A stretch of 64,000 nt of DNA, taken from positions 126,788-190,787 of the forward strand of contig JACQAM010000009.1 of NCBI GenBank assembly GCA_016194975.1, given 5' to 3'. Both the position numbers and the translations under genes were made by a program. This DNA comes from Bacteroidota bacterium (GTDB lineage Bacteria > Bacteroidota > Bacteroidia > Palsa-965). The notes under the pieces were generated by a model. It did not search any database. It was not told where the DNA came from and saw only the letters and a list, made by a program, of their open reading frames with translations. Below are positions 24,871-33,545 of this stretch, in pieces. How positions within the stretch are numbered: position 1 is the first letter of the stretch; every line of letters starts with the position of its first letter.

Positions 24871-26019
24871 TCATTGAACATTCGTTCCTCCGGTCACCGA
24901 AAAAATAAATTCCTCCACTGCATAAGTCGACAGTTGTCCGCTCGGCCCATTAATGTTATAATCGCAGCCATGTGTTGCATCCGGAAGATCGAGCAGGTAA
25001 TTTTTCACATGAAATTCATCCAATTTTTTCTGAAGGCGAATGCTGTGCCGGAAAGAAACCATCGCATCAATTTCGCCATGAACAAGAAGAGTAGGAGGGG
25101 AATTTGCATCAACATATTCGCAGGAAGAACTTTCTGAATATTTCTGCGGCACTTCATCAATGCTGCCTCCAAGATAATCGGCAAAAACTTTATCCGTGTT
25201 CAGCACCCAGGGATTGCCTTTGATCCTTCCGCCCCAAACCATATCCGCAGGCGCATAAAAAGAAATGACTCCTTTTATTTTCGGATCATGAAAACTGTAA
25301 GCTGAAACAAGCGCGATCTGTCCGCCGGCAGAACGGCCGAGTAAAATAAAATTGTTCGTGTCAATGTTCAACTTCCCGGAATTCTCCACGAGAAATCGCA
25401 AGGCATCTTTCGTGTCTTCCACCTGCGCAGGACTTTTGAATTGAGGAGCAAGGCGGTAACTGATCGCCGCCACATTTATTCCGCGGTTGGCGAGATAAGA
25501 ATTAAGATCAGGCAATTGCTTTTCATCTCCTTCCGACCAGGAACCACCGTGAATGACAATAAGACAAGGAGTTTTTTTTGATGAAACGGATGAAGCATAA
25601 AAATCAATGACAAGATCATTCCCGGGAATTTTTTTGTAAACGAATTTCTGCGGAGTTACTTCCCGGATCCCGATGCCGGAAAACATTTTGAAAAAAGAAT
25701 AAGGATCTTTTTTCCCGCCAACATTTTTTCCTAATGGAAATATTTTTGCAAGTTCATCCGGAAGATATGCAGCGCGCTGGTATGCTCTGATCACCGGCAA
25801 CGAAAAAATGATCATGGAAATTCCGCTGATAGCGAGGGAAATTAATTTATAGCGCTCCGCCCAAAAACAGGAAATGAAAAGAAGTAAAGCGGTGAAAATA
25901 AAGATCCACGGAAATTCAGTTACGGCAACAGCAACCCGCCAGAAAAAATTAGTAGGCGCCCGGAAAAGAACCAGGAGCGAAAGCAAAAAGAGAAAAGCGG
26001 CAAAAAGTATTCTCCACAT
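24871..26019 (-). CDS. alpha/beta hydrolase, esterase/lipase type, membrane-anchored
   Basis: This 382-residue protein has two or three hydrophobic N-terminal segments (residues 1-80) and a hydrolase domain from about 110. The family motifs are HGGSWSEGD with the HGG oxyanion site at 157-159, GRSAGGQIAL with nucleophile Ser230, HGEIDAMV with Asp318, and ATHGCDY with His350. It resembles the BD-FAE/hormone-sensitive-lipase-like carboxylesterases. The catalytic domain probably faces the periplasm. The substrate is unknown. Its 3' end abuts the truncated copy of the tRNA/GIY-YIG repeat. Confidence 0.87.
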   Translation of the reverse strand: MWRILFAAFLFLLSLLVLFRAPTNFFWRVAVAVTEFPWIFIFTALLLFISCFWAERYKLISLAISGISMIIFSLPVIRAYQRAAYLPDELAKIFPLGKNVGGKKDPYSFFKMFSGIGIREVTPQKFVYKKIPGNDLVIDFYASSVSSKKTPCLIVIHGGSWSEGDEKQLPDLNSYLANRGINVAAISYRLAPQFKSPAQVEDTKDALRFLVENSGKLNIDTNNFILLGRSAGGQIALVSAYSFHDPKIKGVISFYAPADMVWGGRIKGNPWVLNTDKVFADYLGGSIDEVPQKYSESSSCEYVDANSPPTLLVHGEIDAMVSFRHSIRLQKKLDEFHVKNYLLDLPDATHGCDYNINGPSGQLSTYAVEEFIFSVTGGTNVQ

Positions 26020-26258
26020 AAAACAAAACGATTAGTTATTTTCTAAAAAAAAATCTACTGGCGAAAGTTATAAAAACCAACGGACGCGACAGAAAATCTC
26101 TGCTAAACTCCGATAACATCAGTTTTAATTCATGAATGCATAATTGAGTGTGAAAAACAAGAGCGAAAACGTGCATTTTTGCTATAGGAATTCAGGTTTT
26201 TTTGATCTACATTCGCTCTGCGATTCCCCAACTGGCTCTTATTAAAAAAACATACATC

Positions 26259-26597
26259 ATGATCAGAAGATTATTTTTTCTTTTGCCTTTGCTGTTTTTC
26301 ATGCACACCAGTCATGCACAAACAGCTGCCGATTCTGCAAGAGCGGAGTCGAAACGACTGATGGCTTTGTACCAGCAGTTGCAAGGCACTTACCAGGTGC
26401 AGGTCATCAACTCGCGCGACAAAGTGGAAATTCCATTACAGTACATGGACAATATCGTTTCCATGCGCCAGCAGAATGAAGTAACTTATTTCTATTACCC
26501 GAATAAAAAAAATGTGCGCATCATGATCCTTCCGTATTCGGAAATTCAGTCGAAAGATTTTGTTCCCGTTCAACAGGTTGCTTATATAACCGAATAA
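26259..26597 (+). CDS. small secreted hypothetical protein upstream of adhesin
   Basis: This 112-residue protein starts at ATG 26259 (MIRRLFFLLPLLFFMHTSHAQ, a clear signal peptide); an in-frame start at 26202 would put 19 residues before it and is unlikely. The mature part begins with a helical segment (SARAESKRLMALYQQLQ) and then a beta-rich domain (QVINSRDKVEIP, YFYYPNKKNVRIMILPYSEI). It belongs to no family I recognise. It is followed after 10 bases by the 1120-residue adhesin gene, so the two form an operon. Confidence 0.7.
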   Translation: MIRRLFFLLPLLFFMHTSHAQTAADSARAESKRLMALYQQLQGTYQVQVINSRDKVEIPLQYMDNIVSMRQQNEVTYFYYPNKKNVRIMILPYSEIQSKDFVPVQQVAYITE

Positions 26598-26607
26598 CAA
26601 ACACAAC

Positions 26608-29600
26608 ATGAAAAAAATTACAACTTTCTTCCTGTTCTGTTTGCTGTTCGTTTTTCCATCTGGAAAAATTTTCGCGCAATCCATGAACTGCGTTACGGCA
26701 ACTTCACTTACACTCACGAATAATTCTGTTTGTGTGAATGGAACAGATGTAGGAGCAATTACAGACAACACACTTTATGGCGGATGCAATACCGTTCCCG
26801 TTGACATGGTGTGGTACACTTATGTTACAACAGGATCTTCCAATCAATTTGTAGTTACGCCGGGAACACTTACGAATGCAGAAATTGTAATTTACCTCGG
26901 AGGCTGCCCCACAACAGGTGGTGTTCTCCAGATTTGCAACACTGCAGTAGGAAGTTCACCGATGACCACCAACTGGGGAATTCCAGTAGGCACACAGGTG
27001 TGGGTAGGCGTTGCATCGAATGCGGGAACCGACGGAACTTTTCAATTGTGTATCACTTCTACAATTCCTCCTCCTACCGGCGGACAATTCTGTAACACAC
27101 CGATTATTCTCTGCAATGAAAATGCGTACACGCAATCCAGCATGGCGCAGTACGGATCATCTGGGCAAACGCCGAGTTGTTTTGCAAATCCTACGCAGCA
27201 GGATATGTTCATTGAATTCACTGTTCTGCAAACCGGATTATTCGCATGGACCGCGAATCCTGCAAATCCCGCAACAGAATTTGACTGGTGTTTGTGGAAT
27301 GTTACAAGTGGATGCCCGGGAACAGAAGTGTGTTGTAATTATAATTATGGGGCCGGATCAAGTTTGGGATTCGGGCAACAAACTCAAGCGGGAACTGTTC
27401 CCTGCGGATACAATCTCGCAAGTGGAATTCCTTCCCAGGAATTTTCTCCACCAAATACACTTGTTGCAGGACAAACTTATTGTTTGCAGATTTCCAATTA
27501 CAATACCAACAGCACAGGATTCACATTGAACTGGACGAATTCTACTTGTGTTATTCAACCCAATGCACAATTCACTATCAATCCAACCGGCCCTATTTGC
27601 GGTGCGAGTGCAACTGTTTCGATCACGAATACTTCTCTCGGCGGGCCACAACAATGGAATTACGGCGATGGTTCTCCAATCTACACAGGAACAAATCCTC
27701 CGAGTCATACTTATAGTTCACCCGGAACGTATGCGATCACGTGTACCATCAACGGACAATGTCCTTCCACATTTACACAATTCATTCAAGTGCTTGATCC
27801 GCTTGCTGCGTCCTCCACATCTGCAAATGCAAGTTGTTCTGCATGCAATGGAACTGCATCAGTTACAAACGTAACGGGTGGAGATGGAATTTATACTTAC
27901 GCATGGTCGCCCGGCGGACAAACTACTCCATCAGTAAATGGATTATGTGCGGGCACTTACACAGTAACGGTAAGTAATGCAGCATGTGCATCTTCAGTTC
28001 AGCAAACAGTAACGATTACTTCAACAGGATCAATGACCGCATCTCTCACTGCATCTTCGAATGTTTCCTGCAACGCAGCCAATAACGGAAGTGCAACGGT
28101 TACTCCGTCAACAGGAACACCACCTTACACTTATTCCTGGAATCCATCAGCACAAACTACACAAACTGCAACGAATCTCGGACCCGGAACTTATACATGC
28201 ACAGTAACTTCTTCCGACGGATGCACTACTACTGTTACGGTTACCATTACAGAACCGCCTGCGCTCACTTTAGCATCGACAGGACTTTCGACAACTTGTT
28301 CTGCGAATTGCGACGGACAACTTGTAGTAATTCCAACCGGCGGAACACAACCTTATACTTTTTTATGGAACACCGGATGTGCTACTGCGAGTTGTACAAA
28401 TAATTGCGCAGGAAATTATACAGTGACAGTAACTGATCTCAATGGCTGCACGCAAACTTCAACTACAACAATCACATCACCTCCTCCAATTACAGCAGCC
28501 ATGTCATCGACCACTGCGCATTGCAATAATCCGGATGGAAGTGCAACTGTAAATGCATCGGGAGGAACAGGAGCATTTACTTATTCATGGGCACCATCGG
28601 GAGGAAATGCGGCAACAGCAAATAATCTTACACCGGGAACTTACACCGTAACAGTTACAGATGCGAACAATTGTGTAATAACAAATACGGTAACAGTTGC
28701 CAATGCACCGGGTGTGAATATTACACAGCAGGCATTTTCGAATGTAAGTTGCTTTGGTGCGTGCGATGGTTCTGTAACTATTTCTGCTTCGGGTGGAACT
28801 ACTCCTTATACTTATGCATGGTTACCGAGCGGAGGAAATGCAGCATCAGCTTCGAATCTCTGCAATGGAAATTATACATGCACTGTTACCGATGCAACAG
28901 GTTGTGCAAATACTTACACGATCAACATCACGCAACCGGTTTTACTCACAGTGAATACTCCTGCAGCACCTTCCATCTGCAGCGGACAAAACCAACAGTT
29001 GAATGCAAATGCTGCCGGCGGAACAACTGCGTATTCTTATTCGTGGCAACCCGGAAATATGAATACTGCAAATCCTACAGTGACTCCTGCAACAACTACA
29101 ACTTACACAATTACTGTTACGGATGCGAACGGATGTACAGCCATAGATTCTGAAATGGTTTTTGTGAATGCAGTTCCTATTGCAGCGCTTGTTGCCGATA
29201 CTACGCAGGGATGCGCACCACTTTGTGTGAACTTCACGGATCTTTCTACAGTTGCAAATCCTTCGGTGATCAATGCGTGGTCGTGGAATTTCGGTGACAA
29301 CGGAACAAGCACTTCACAGAATCCGCAGCATTGTTACGCGCTCCCGGGTGTGTACACGGTGACGCTGCAGGTAACGGGCACGGGTGGGTGCGTAGGAAAT
29401 ATTACAATGAATAATTACATCAATGTTTCCGGAAGTCCGAATGCAAGTTTCAGTGCAACACCGCAACCAACCGATATTCTTGACCCGACCGTTTTCTTCA
29501 CGGATCAATCAACAGGTGCAGTAGCATGGTTGTGGGAATTTTATGATCCGTCCAATGCAACTTCCATTTTGCAGAATCCATCTTTTGCTTTTCCTGATAC

Positions 29601-29970
29601 GGGATGTTATCCTGTAACGCTCATCGTGACAAATAATGCAGGATGTATTGATTCTGTGACCGAACCGGTTTGCATCGATCCTTACTGGACATTTTATATT
29701 CCGAATGCATTCACGCCGAATGCTGACGGGCTGAATGATGTTTTCATGCCGAAGGAATACGGAATAGAAGAAGACAATTATAAATTCTGGATCTTTGACC
29801 GCTGGGGAAATTTAATTTTCTACACCGATGATCTTCACAAAGGATGGGATGGCCATGCAAATGGGGGAGCGGAGATTGCGCAGATTGACACCTACGTATG
29901 GAAAGTCCAATGCCGCGATATTCTCGGTGGAAGACACAAGTACATCGGGAAAGTTTCGCTGATCAAGTAA
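26608..29970 (+). CDS. SprB-repeat/PKD adhesin with type B T9SS sorting domain
   Basis: This 1120-residue secreted protein has a signal peptide (MKKITTFFLFCLLFVFPSGKIFAQ). Beta-sandwich domains cover about residues 25-310, then a PKD domain (QQWNYGDGSPIYTG). Five SprB-like repeats of about 65-75 residues follow (each with a Cys pair, GGTxPYTYxW and PGTYTVTVTDxxGC), then a related Ig-like unit and two further PKD domains (WSWNFGDNGTST; AWLWEFYDP). The gliding-motility-associated T9SS type B domain closes it (PNAFTPNADGLNDVFMP, FDRWGNLIFYT). It resembles the gliding adhesin SprB in repeat type but is far shorter. Surface adhesion or gliding is the likely role. Confidence 0.87.
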   Translation: MKKITTFFLFCLLFVFPSGKIFAQSMNCVTATSLTLTNNSVCVNGTDVGAITDNTLYGGCNTVPVDMVWYTYVTTGSSNQFVVTPGTLTNAEIVIYLGGCPTTGGVLQICNTAVGSSPMTTNWGIPVGTQVWVGVASNAGTDGTFQLCITSTIPPPTGGQFCNTPIILCNENAYTQSSMAQYGSSGQTPSCFANPTQQDMFIEFTVLQTGLFAWTANPANPATEFDWCLWNVTSGCPGTEVCCNYNYGAGSSLGFGQQTQAGTVPCGYNLASGIPSQEFSPPNTLVAGQTYCLQISNYNTNSTGFTLNWTNSTCVIQPNAQFTINPTGPICGASATVSITNTSLGGPQQWNYGDGSPIYTGTNPPSHTYSSPGTYAITCTINGQCPSTFTQFIQVLDPLAASSTSANASCSACNGTASVTNVTGGDGIYTYAWSPGGQTTPSVNGLCAGTYTVTVSNAACASSVQQTVTITSTGSMTASLTASSNVSCNAANNGSATVTPSTGTPPYTYSWNPSAQTTQTATNLGPGTYTCTVTSSDGCTTTVTVTITEPPALTLASTGLSTTCSANCDGQLVVIPTGGTQPYTFLWNTGCATASCTNNCAGNYTVTVTDLNGCTQTSTTTITSPPPITAAMSSTTAHCNNPDGSATVNASGGTGAFTYSWAPSGGNAATANNLTPGTYTVTVTDANNCVITNTVTVANAPGVNITQQAFSNVSCFGACDGSVTISASGGTTPYTYAWLPSGGNAASASNLCNGNYTCTVTDATGCANTYTINITQPVLLTVNTPAAPSICSGQNQQLNANAAGGTTAYSYSWQPGNMNTANPTVTPATTTTYTITVTDANGCTAIDSEMVFVNAVPIAALVADTTQGCAPLCVNFTDLSTVANPSVINAWSWNFGDNGTSTSQNPQHCYALPGVYTVTLQVTGTGGCVGNITMNNYINVSGSPNASFSATPQPTDILDPTVFFTDQSTGAVAWLWEFYDPSNATSILQNPSFAFPDTGCYPVTLIVTNNAGCIDSVTEPVCIDPYWTFYIPNAFTPNADGLNDVFMPKEYGIEEDNYKFWIFDRWGNLIFYTDDLHKGWDGHANGGAEIAQIDTYVWKVQCRDILGGRHKYIGKVSLIK

Positions 29971-30010
29971 GGAGAGGAAGAGGGAATTTAAAGCACAGCA
30001 GGAACAACCT

Positions 30011-30097
30011 TAGCCCCGGCCACGCGCGTTCCCGACCGCGTTCTGGATGCGCACGGACGGGACAGGAGGTGATAAGAAGAACAGGCGGTTGTGCTCC
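30011..30097. repeat. intergenic repeat, copy B (TAGCCCCGG...GCTCC)
   Basis: This 87-nt element begins TAGCCCCGGCCACG, has a central hairpin (GCGC arms), then CACGGACGGG, and ends TGTGCTCC. It matches copy A at 903-978 at both ends and in the CACGGACGGG box. The last bases overlap a 20-nt palindrome (30087-30106). It lies after the adhesin gene. Confidence 0.6.
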
Positions 30098-30106
30098 AAC
30101 ACAACA
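30087..30106. repeat. 20-nt palindrome, RGTTGTG...ACAACY family (site b)
   Basis: GTTGTG / CACAAC arms around CTCCAA; the first half is also the 3' end of repeat copy B. Confidence 0.5.
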
Positions 30107-30121
30107 TCATTTTTAAAACAT

Positions 30122-30150
30122 GGGTTGTGAAATAACACAACCCTTCTCTT
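30122..30150 (+). terminator. palindrome of the same family (site c), possible terminator of adhesin gene
   Basis: GGGTTGTG / CACAACCC (30122-30143) is a perfect 8-bp hairpin with loop AAATAA, followed by TTCTCTTTTT. It is the best-preserved member of the 20-nt palindrome family and may end the adhesin transcript. Confidence 0.6.
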
Positions 30151-30162
30151 TTTCTCCGCTCT

Positions 30163-31059
30163 TCAGTAAATGAGCGAATTCCCGTCCAGTCCCATGGATT
30201 CGAAGTGGCCGTAGTGCGGTTTAATGCTCATGACCGGTATCCGGGAATGATTCACGATCTGTTTTGCGAGCGGGCCGAGAAAAATTCCGGTGAGCCGCGA
30301 TTCGTGATCGGTCATGATGATGATAAGATCGGCATTCATCCTTTCTCCGTAACGCAGCGCTTCGTGCGCCATGTTTTCACCGGCCGCCGTCTGGCATGTG
30401 CATCTCACCCCGGAATTTTTTACAAAATGTTCAACCTGGTGAAGAATGATCTGCAGTTTTGCATATTCATCGCTTTCGGAATTATCAGGCAGGCCCAGGA
30501 TGTGCAGTGTCGAATCGTAAGCAATAGCAAGCTTCACAGCGAGGTTCACTTTCTCTCTTGAATGCGGCGAACGATCGATAGGGAGAATAATATTTTTGAA
30601 ACCGGGATCTTTCGCGTGAGGTTGAATGGTGATCACCGGGCATTTTGCAAGCGTGACCACTTTGTGCGCATTGCTTCCGAGAAATAATTCTTCGAATCCT
30701 TTCGCGCCGTGTGTTCCCATAATAATGAGATCAACTTTTTCATCTTCTGCCGTCTGGATGATCTCGTTGGCAACTCTTCCGCGGCTCCTGATCTGGCGCG
30801 GATGAATATTATAATCGGAAGTTGCCTGTTCTGAAAGATCGTTGAGTTGCTGCTCTGCTCTTCTGCCGATCTCTGCACGGCTGTCTTCAACGAGGACAGG
30901 TTCGGGCATTTCGAAATAATAATTATTCAGCGGAAGAACATGAAGCAGGAGCATGTCGGCTCCTGTGAGGCGCGAAAGATAGGATGCATGTGCAGCCGCT
31001 TTCGTACTGGTCTCGGAAAAATCGACGGGAACCAGTATCTTTTTAAATAAATTTTTCAT
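30163..31059 (-). CDS. universal stress protein, tandem Usp domains
   Basis: This 298-residue protein has two UspA domains. The first (residues 5-150) begins KKILVPVDFSETSTKAAAHA and keeps the ATP-binding motif MGTHGAKGFEELFLGSNAHKVV (GxxGx9GS). The second (about 153-285) begins NIILPIDRSPHSREKV, and its phosphate-binding motif is degenerate (MTDHESRLTGIFLGPLAKQIV). I chose ATG 31059; the longer frame to 31143 would overlap the regulator gene upstream. It lies 49 bases downstream of that regulator, so it is probably its co-transcribed output partner. Confidence 0.88.
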   Translation of the reverse strand: MKNLFKKILVPVDFSETSTKAAAHASYLSRLTGADMLLLHVLPLNNYYFEMPEPVLVEDSRAEIGRRAEQQLNDLSEQATSDYNIHPRQIRSRGRVANEIIQTAEDEKVDLIIMGTHGAKGFEELFLGSNAHKVVTLAKCPVITIQPHAKDPGFKNIILPIDRSPHSREKVNLAVKLAIAYDSTLHILGLPDNSESDEYAKLQIILHQVEHFVKNSGVRCTCQTAAGENMAHEALRYGERMNADLIIIMTDHESRLTGIFLGPLAKQIVNHSRIPVMSIKPHYGHFESMGLDGNSLIY

Positions 31060-31108
31060 GATGGTGGGTTTTTGAAAATTGTTAGGAAAAGTTTTTAATA
31101 TATTTTTT

Positions 31109-31477
31109 TCAACTGGGTTGTTCATTCGAAATTTTCTGTACACGCCGTATCAGTTTTTCGACATTGACGGGCTTCACAAAAAAATCGACCACGCCAAGCC
31201 CTATTCCCGACAAAGCAAGTGTTGGGCGATCGAGACTGGTAATGATGATGACCGGCATTTTATCGAATGCATAATTCTTCAATAAGCTGATGAGTGTGAG
31301 TCCGGAAATGTCGGGCATCAGCAGGTCAGTAATGAGCAGGTCATATTTATTTGCAGATAACTCGTGAAGCGCATCCCAGCCGTTCGTGGCAACATTCACA
31401 TGAAATCCCTTTGCGCTCAATTTGAGATTGAGCATTTCTGCAATCATCGCATCATCATCTACCAACAGGATATTCAT
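31109..31477 (-). CDS. single-domain response regulator (CheY-like)
   Basis: These 122 residues are only a REC domain. The acidic triad is VDDDA (residues 6-9), phosphoacceptor Asp51 sits in LLITDLLMPD, a Thr/Ser switch is at IIITS, and Lys102-Pro is in FFVKPVN. There is no output domain, so it acts by protein contact or as a relay intermediate. It starts 11 bases after the DUF4199-like gene and precedes the Usp gene in the same direction. Confidence 0.9.
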   Translation of the reverse strand: MNILLVDDDAMIAEMLNLKLSAKGFHVNVATNGWDALHELSANKYDLLITDLLMPDISGLTLISLLKNYAFDKMPVIIITSLDRPTLALSGIGLGVVDFFVKPVNVEKLIRRVQKISNEQPS

Positions 31478-31488
31478 GGCTCTGAGAT

Positions 31489-31968
31489 TTATTTATTGAA
31501 CTGAATTTCTTTACGGTCATGCTTGTGAACTTTTTTATCGCCGATGTAGGAAAGAAAAATATAAGCCATAACAAAGCCGGATGATATTCCCTCTGCAAAT
31601 ACAGCAATGCCGGCAGTTTCCGGTGCGAGATATTGGCTCGCGCCTGTCGCATGTTTCAATTGTTCCATCAATCCGGTATCGAAGTTCAGATAGATCACGA
31701 TGAAGACAGAAAAAATTGCAACAGCAGTGATCACAGTAAGGCAACCTTTACCAAGCCGTTCGAAAAAAGAAAAATCACTTCCGCCCGTTTCTCTTTTCAT
31801 CGACCAGAAAATTCCGGCGAATAGAATAATAAAATTGAAAAGGCGGAACTCCGGTATGCGTGCAAGCCCTGCTACGCGCATGATCAGGAAATAACCAATA
31901 AGCGCCATCGCAGTAATGATCCCGATGTTGAGATGTTTTTTATTGCTTTTAATTTTTTCGGTTTCCAT
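31489..31968 (-). CDS. DUF4199-like membrane protein
   Basis: This 159-residue membrane protein starts at ATG 31968 (METEKIKSNKKHLN); a TTG seven codons earlier is less likely. Four hydrophobic segments are visible: GIITAMALIGYFLIM, LFNFIILFAGIFWSM, GCLTVITAVAIFSVFIVIYL, and GIAVFAEGISSGFVMAYIFL. The FSFFERLGKGCLTVI segment after the second helix is typical of the Bacteroidota DUF4199 family. Its role is unknown. It is the first gene of a three-gene unit with a CheY-like regulator and Usp. Confidence 0.7.
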   Translation of the reverse strand: METEKIKSNKKHLNIGIITAMALIGYFLIMRVAGLARIPEFRLFNFIILFAGIFWSMKRETGGSDFSFFERLGKGCLTVITAVAIFSVFIVIYLNFDTGLMEQLKHATGASQYLAPETAGIAVFAEGISSGFVMAYIFLSYIGDKKVHKHDRKEIQFNK

Positions 31969-32134
31969 GACGGTCGTTTTTAGTTTCAATCAGGTGAATC
32001 AGGATTATTCAACAGCAGCAAATCCATCTTCCCCTCATGAGTTTTTTACGCGCGGAATGAAGAAAGCATAATATTCTTTCGACGCCTTGATGTTCTTCTT
32101 CGATGGTCAGTAAAAATTATGAAGGCCCCGGACT

Positions 32135-32827
32135 TCAGTGAAGCATGTTCACTTTGTGGAGCAGGGGTTTTACATGTGAGCGGCTTACCGGGATAAGTTT
32201 TTTGTCGATCACCACCATATTGTCCTCTATCCTCGTAATTTTTTCCAGATTGATGATGAAAGAATTATGCACACGGAAAAATTCAGCTGCCGGTAATGTT
32301 TCCAGGATGGTTTTCATTGTGGAATGAACGGTATAGCGCTGCGTGGGAGTGTGGATCGTCACATAATCGGCGAGCGCTTCCACGTAAAGTATTTCACTCG
32401 TTTCTATTTTATTCAGGCATCCGTTCACTTTCACAAAAAGATGTTTACTCTTCAGCGACACGGATTCAGGCGCGTTGTGTAATGAGATAGCACGCATCAC
32501 CGCTTTCAGAAAACGTTCGCGCGAAAAAGGTTTGACCAGGAAATCGGTGACCTGATGATCGAAAGCATCTACCGCATATTTTTTTTCCGATGTCACCAGT
32601 ATGATCTGCGGATGATGCGCAGTCATGGTTTCGAGCAACTGCATGCCCGTCATTCCCGGCATGAGTATATCGAGAAAAACAAGATCGATATTCTCTTTCG
32701 ATATTATTTCTGCCGCATCGAGCGCCGAACTGCAGGAACCCGCCAACCTGAGGAAGGGGATTTCCCGAATTTTTTTTTCGAGATCAATGCGGATCATTTC
32801 GTCGTCATCAACAATCAGGCAATTCAT
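32135..32827 (-). CDS. LytTR family response regulator (second of pair)
   Basis: This 230-residue regulator has a REC domain (VDDDE at 6-10, phosphoacceptor Asp53 in LVFLDILMPGM, FLVKPFS) and a LytTR DNA-binding domain in the last 100 residues (KHLFVKVNGCLNKIETSEILYVEALADYVTIHT, then FRVHNSFIINLEKITRIE). I chose ATG 32827, just before the conserved start; the longer frame adds unrelated residues overlapping the intergenic region. It lies 28 bases after its paralogue and is the last gene of the kinase operon. Confidence 0.92.
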   Translation of the reverse strand: MNCLIVDDDEMIRIDLEKKIREIPFLRLAGSCSSALDAAEIISKENIDLVFLDILMPGMTGMQLLETMTAHHPQIILVTSEKKYAVDAFDHQVTDFLVKPFSRERFLKAVMRAISLHNAPESVSLKSKHLFVKVNGCLNKIETSEILYVEALADYVTIHTPTQRYTVHSTMKTILETLPAAEFFRVHNSFIINLEKITRIEDNMVVIDKKLIPVSRSHVKPLLHKVNMLH

Positions 32828-32855
32828 AGTTTTTGGTTTTAGCGGTGTGAATGAT

Positions 32856-33545
32856 TTAAAGAGGTTTGAGTTTTCGGAACACTTCTTCACGGTAGGATTT
32901 ACCGATCGGAATGACCTGCTTGCTGAAAGAGATCAGGTTGTCTTCAATTTTTTCTATTTCATCCACCTTAACGATGAACGACCTGTGCACGCGCAGGTGT
33001 GAGCGCGCCGGTAATTTTTCTTCGATCGCTTTCAGTGTGCAATGAACAATGAACCGGTCCTTCGGTGTGTTCAGTATTACATAATCGCCGCGCGCCTCTG
33101 CCCATAATATTTCCGACTTTCTTATTCTCACCATCAGGCGGTCTTTCTTGATGAAAACAATATCCTCATCCATTTCCTGCACCTCGTTATGACGCATCCG
33201 ATCTTTCACAGCGGAAACTGCATTGAAAAATCGTGCGTAGCTCACGGGCTTCACCAGGAAATCGAGCACGTGATGTTCGAATGCCTGCACTGCAAATTCA
33301 GTATGACTGGTAACAAGAATTATTTTCTGGGAAGGATCAGAAAGCGCATGAATGAATTCCAATCCGTTCATGCCCGGCATTTCTACATCGAGAAAAATAA
33401 GATCGGTTTTATTCAACGCAAGAAATGATAACGCCTTCGCAGGATCCCTGAAGATCCCCGAAAGTTCCAGGAATCCTGATCGCGAAACATACTGCGCGAT
33501 CACTTTCCCGGAAAGATCATCGTCATCTATCACAATTGCATTCAT
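32856..33545 (-). CDS. LytTR family response regulator (first of pair)
   Basis: This 229-residue paralogue of the next gene has a REC domain (IDDDD at 6-10, Asp53 in LIFLDVEMPGM, FLVKPVS) and a LytTR domain (DIVFIKKDRLMVRIRKSEILWAEARGDYVIL, then LRVHRSFIVKVDEIEKIEDN). Its start overlaps the stop of the large hybrid kinase by 4 bases (ATGA), so it is translationally coupled and is a strong candidate for the direct partner of that kinase. Confidence 0.93.
   Translation of the reverse strand: MNAIVIDDDDLSGKVIAQYVSRSGFLELSGIFRDPAKALSFLALNKTDLIFLDVEMPGMNGLEFIHALSDPSQKIILVTSHTEFAVQAFEHHVLDFLVKPVSYARFFNAVSAVKDRMRHNEVQEMDEDIVFIKKDRLMVRIRKSEILWAEARGDYVILNTPKDRFIVHCTLKAIEEKLPARSHLRVHRSFIVKVDEIEKIEDNLISFSKQVIPIGKSYREEVFRKLKPL

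Noticed and set aside
28000-29000. Internal repeats in the adhesin gene as a possible tandem DNA repeat or CRISPR-like array.
   Set aside because: The similarity is at the protein level (SprB repeats of 65-75 residues); the DNA repeats are diverged.
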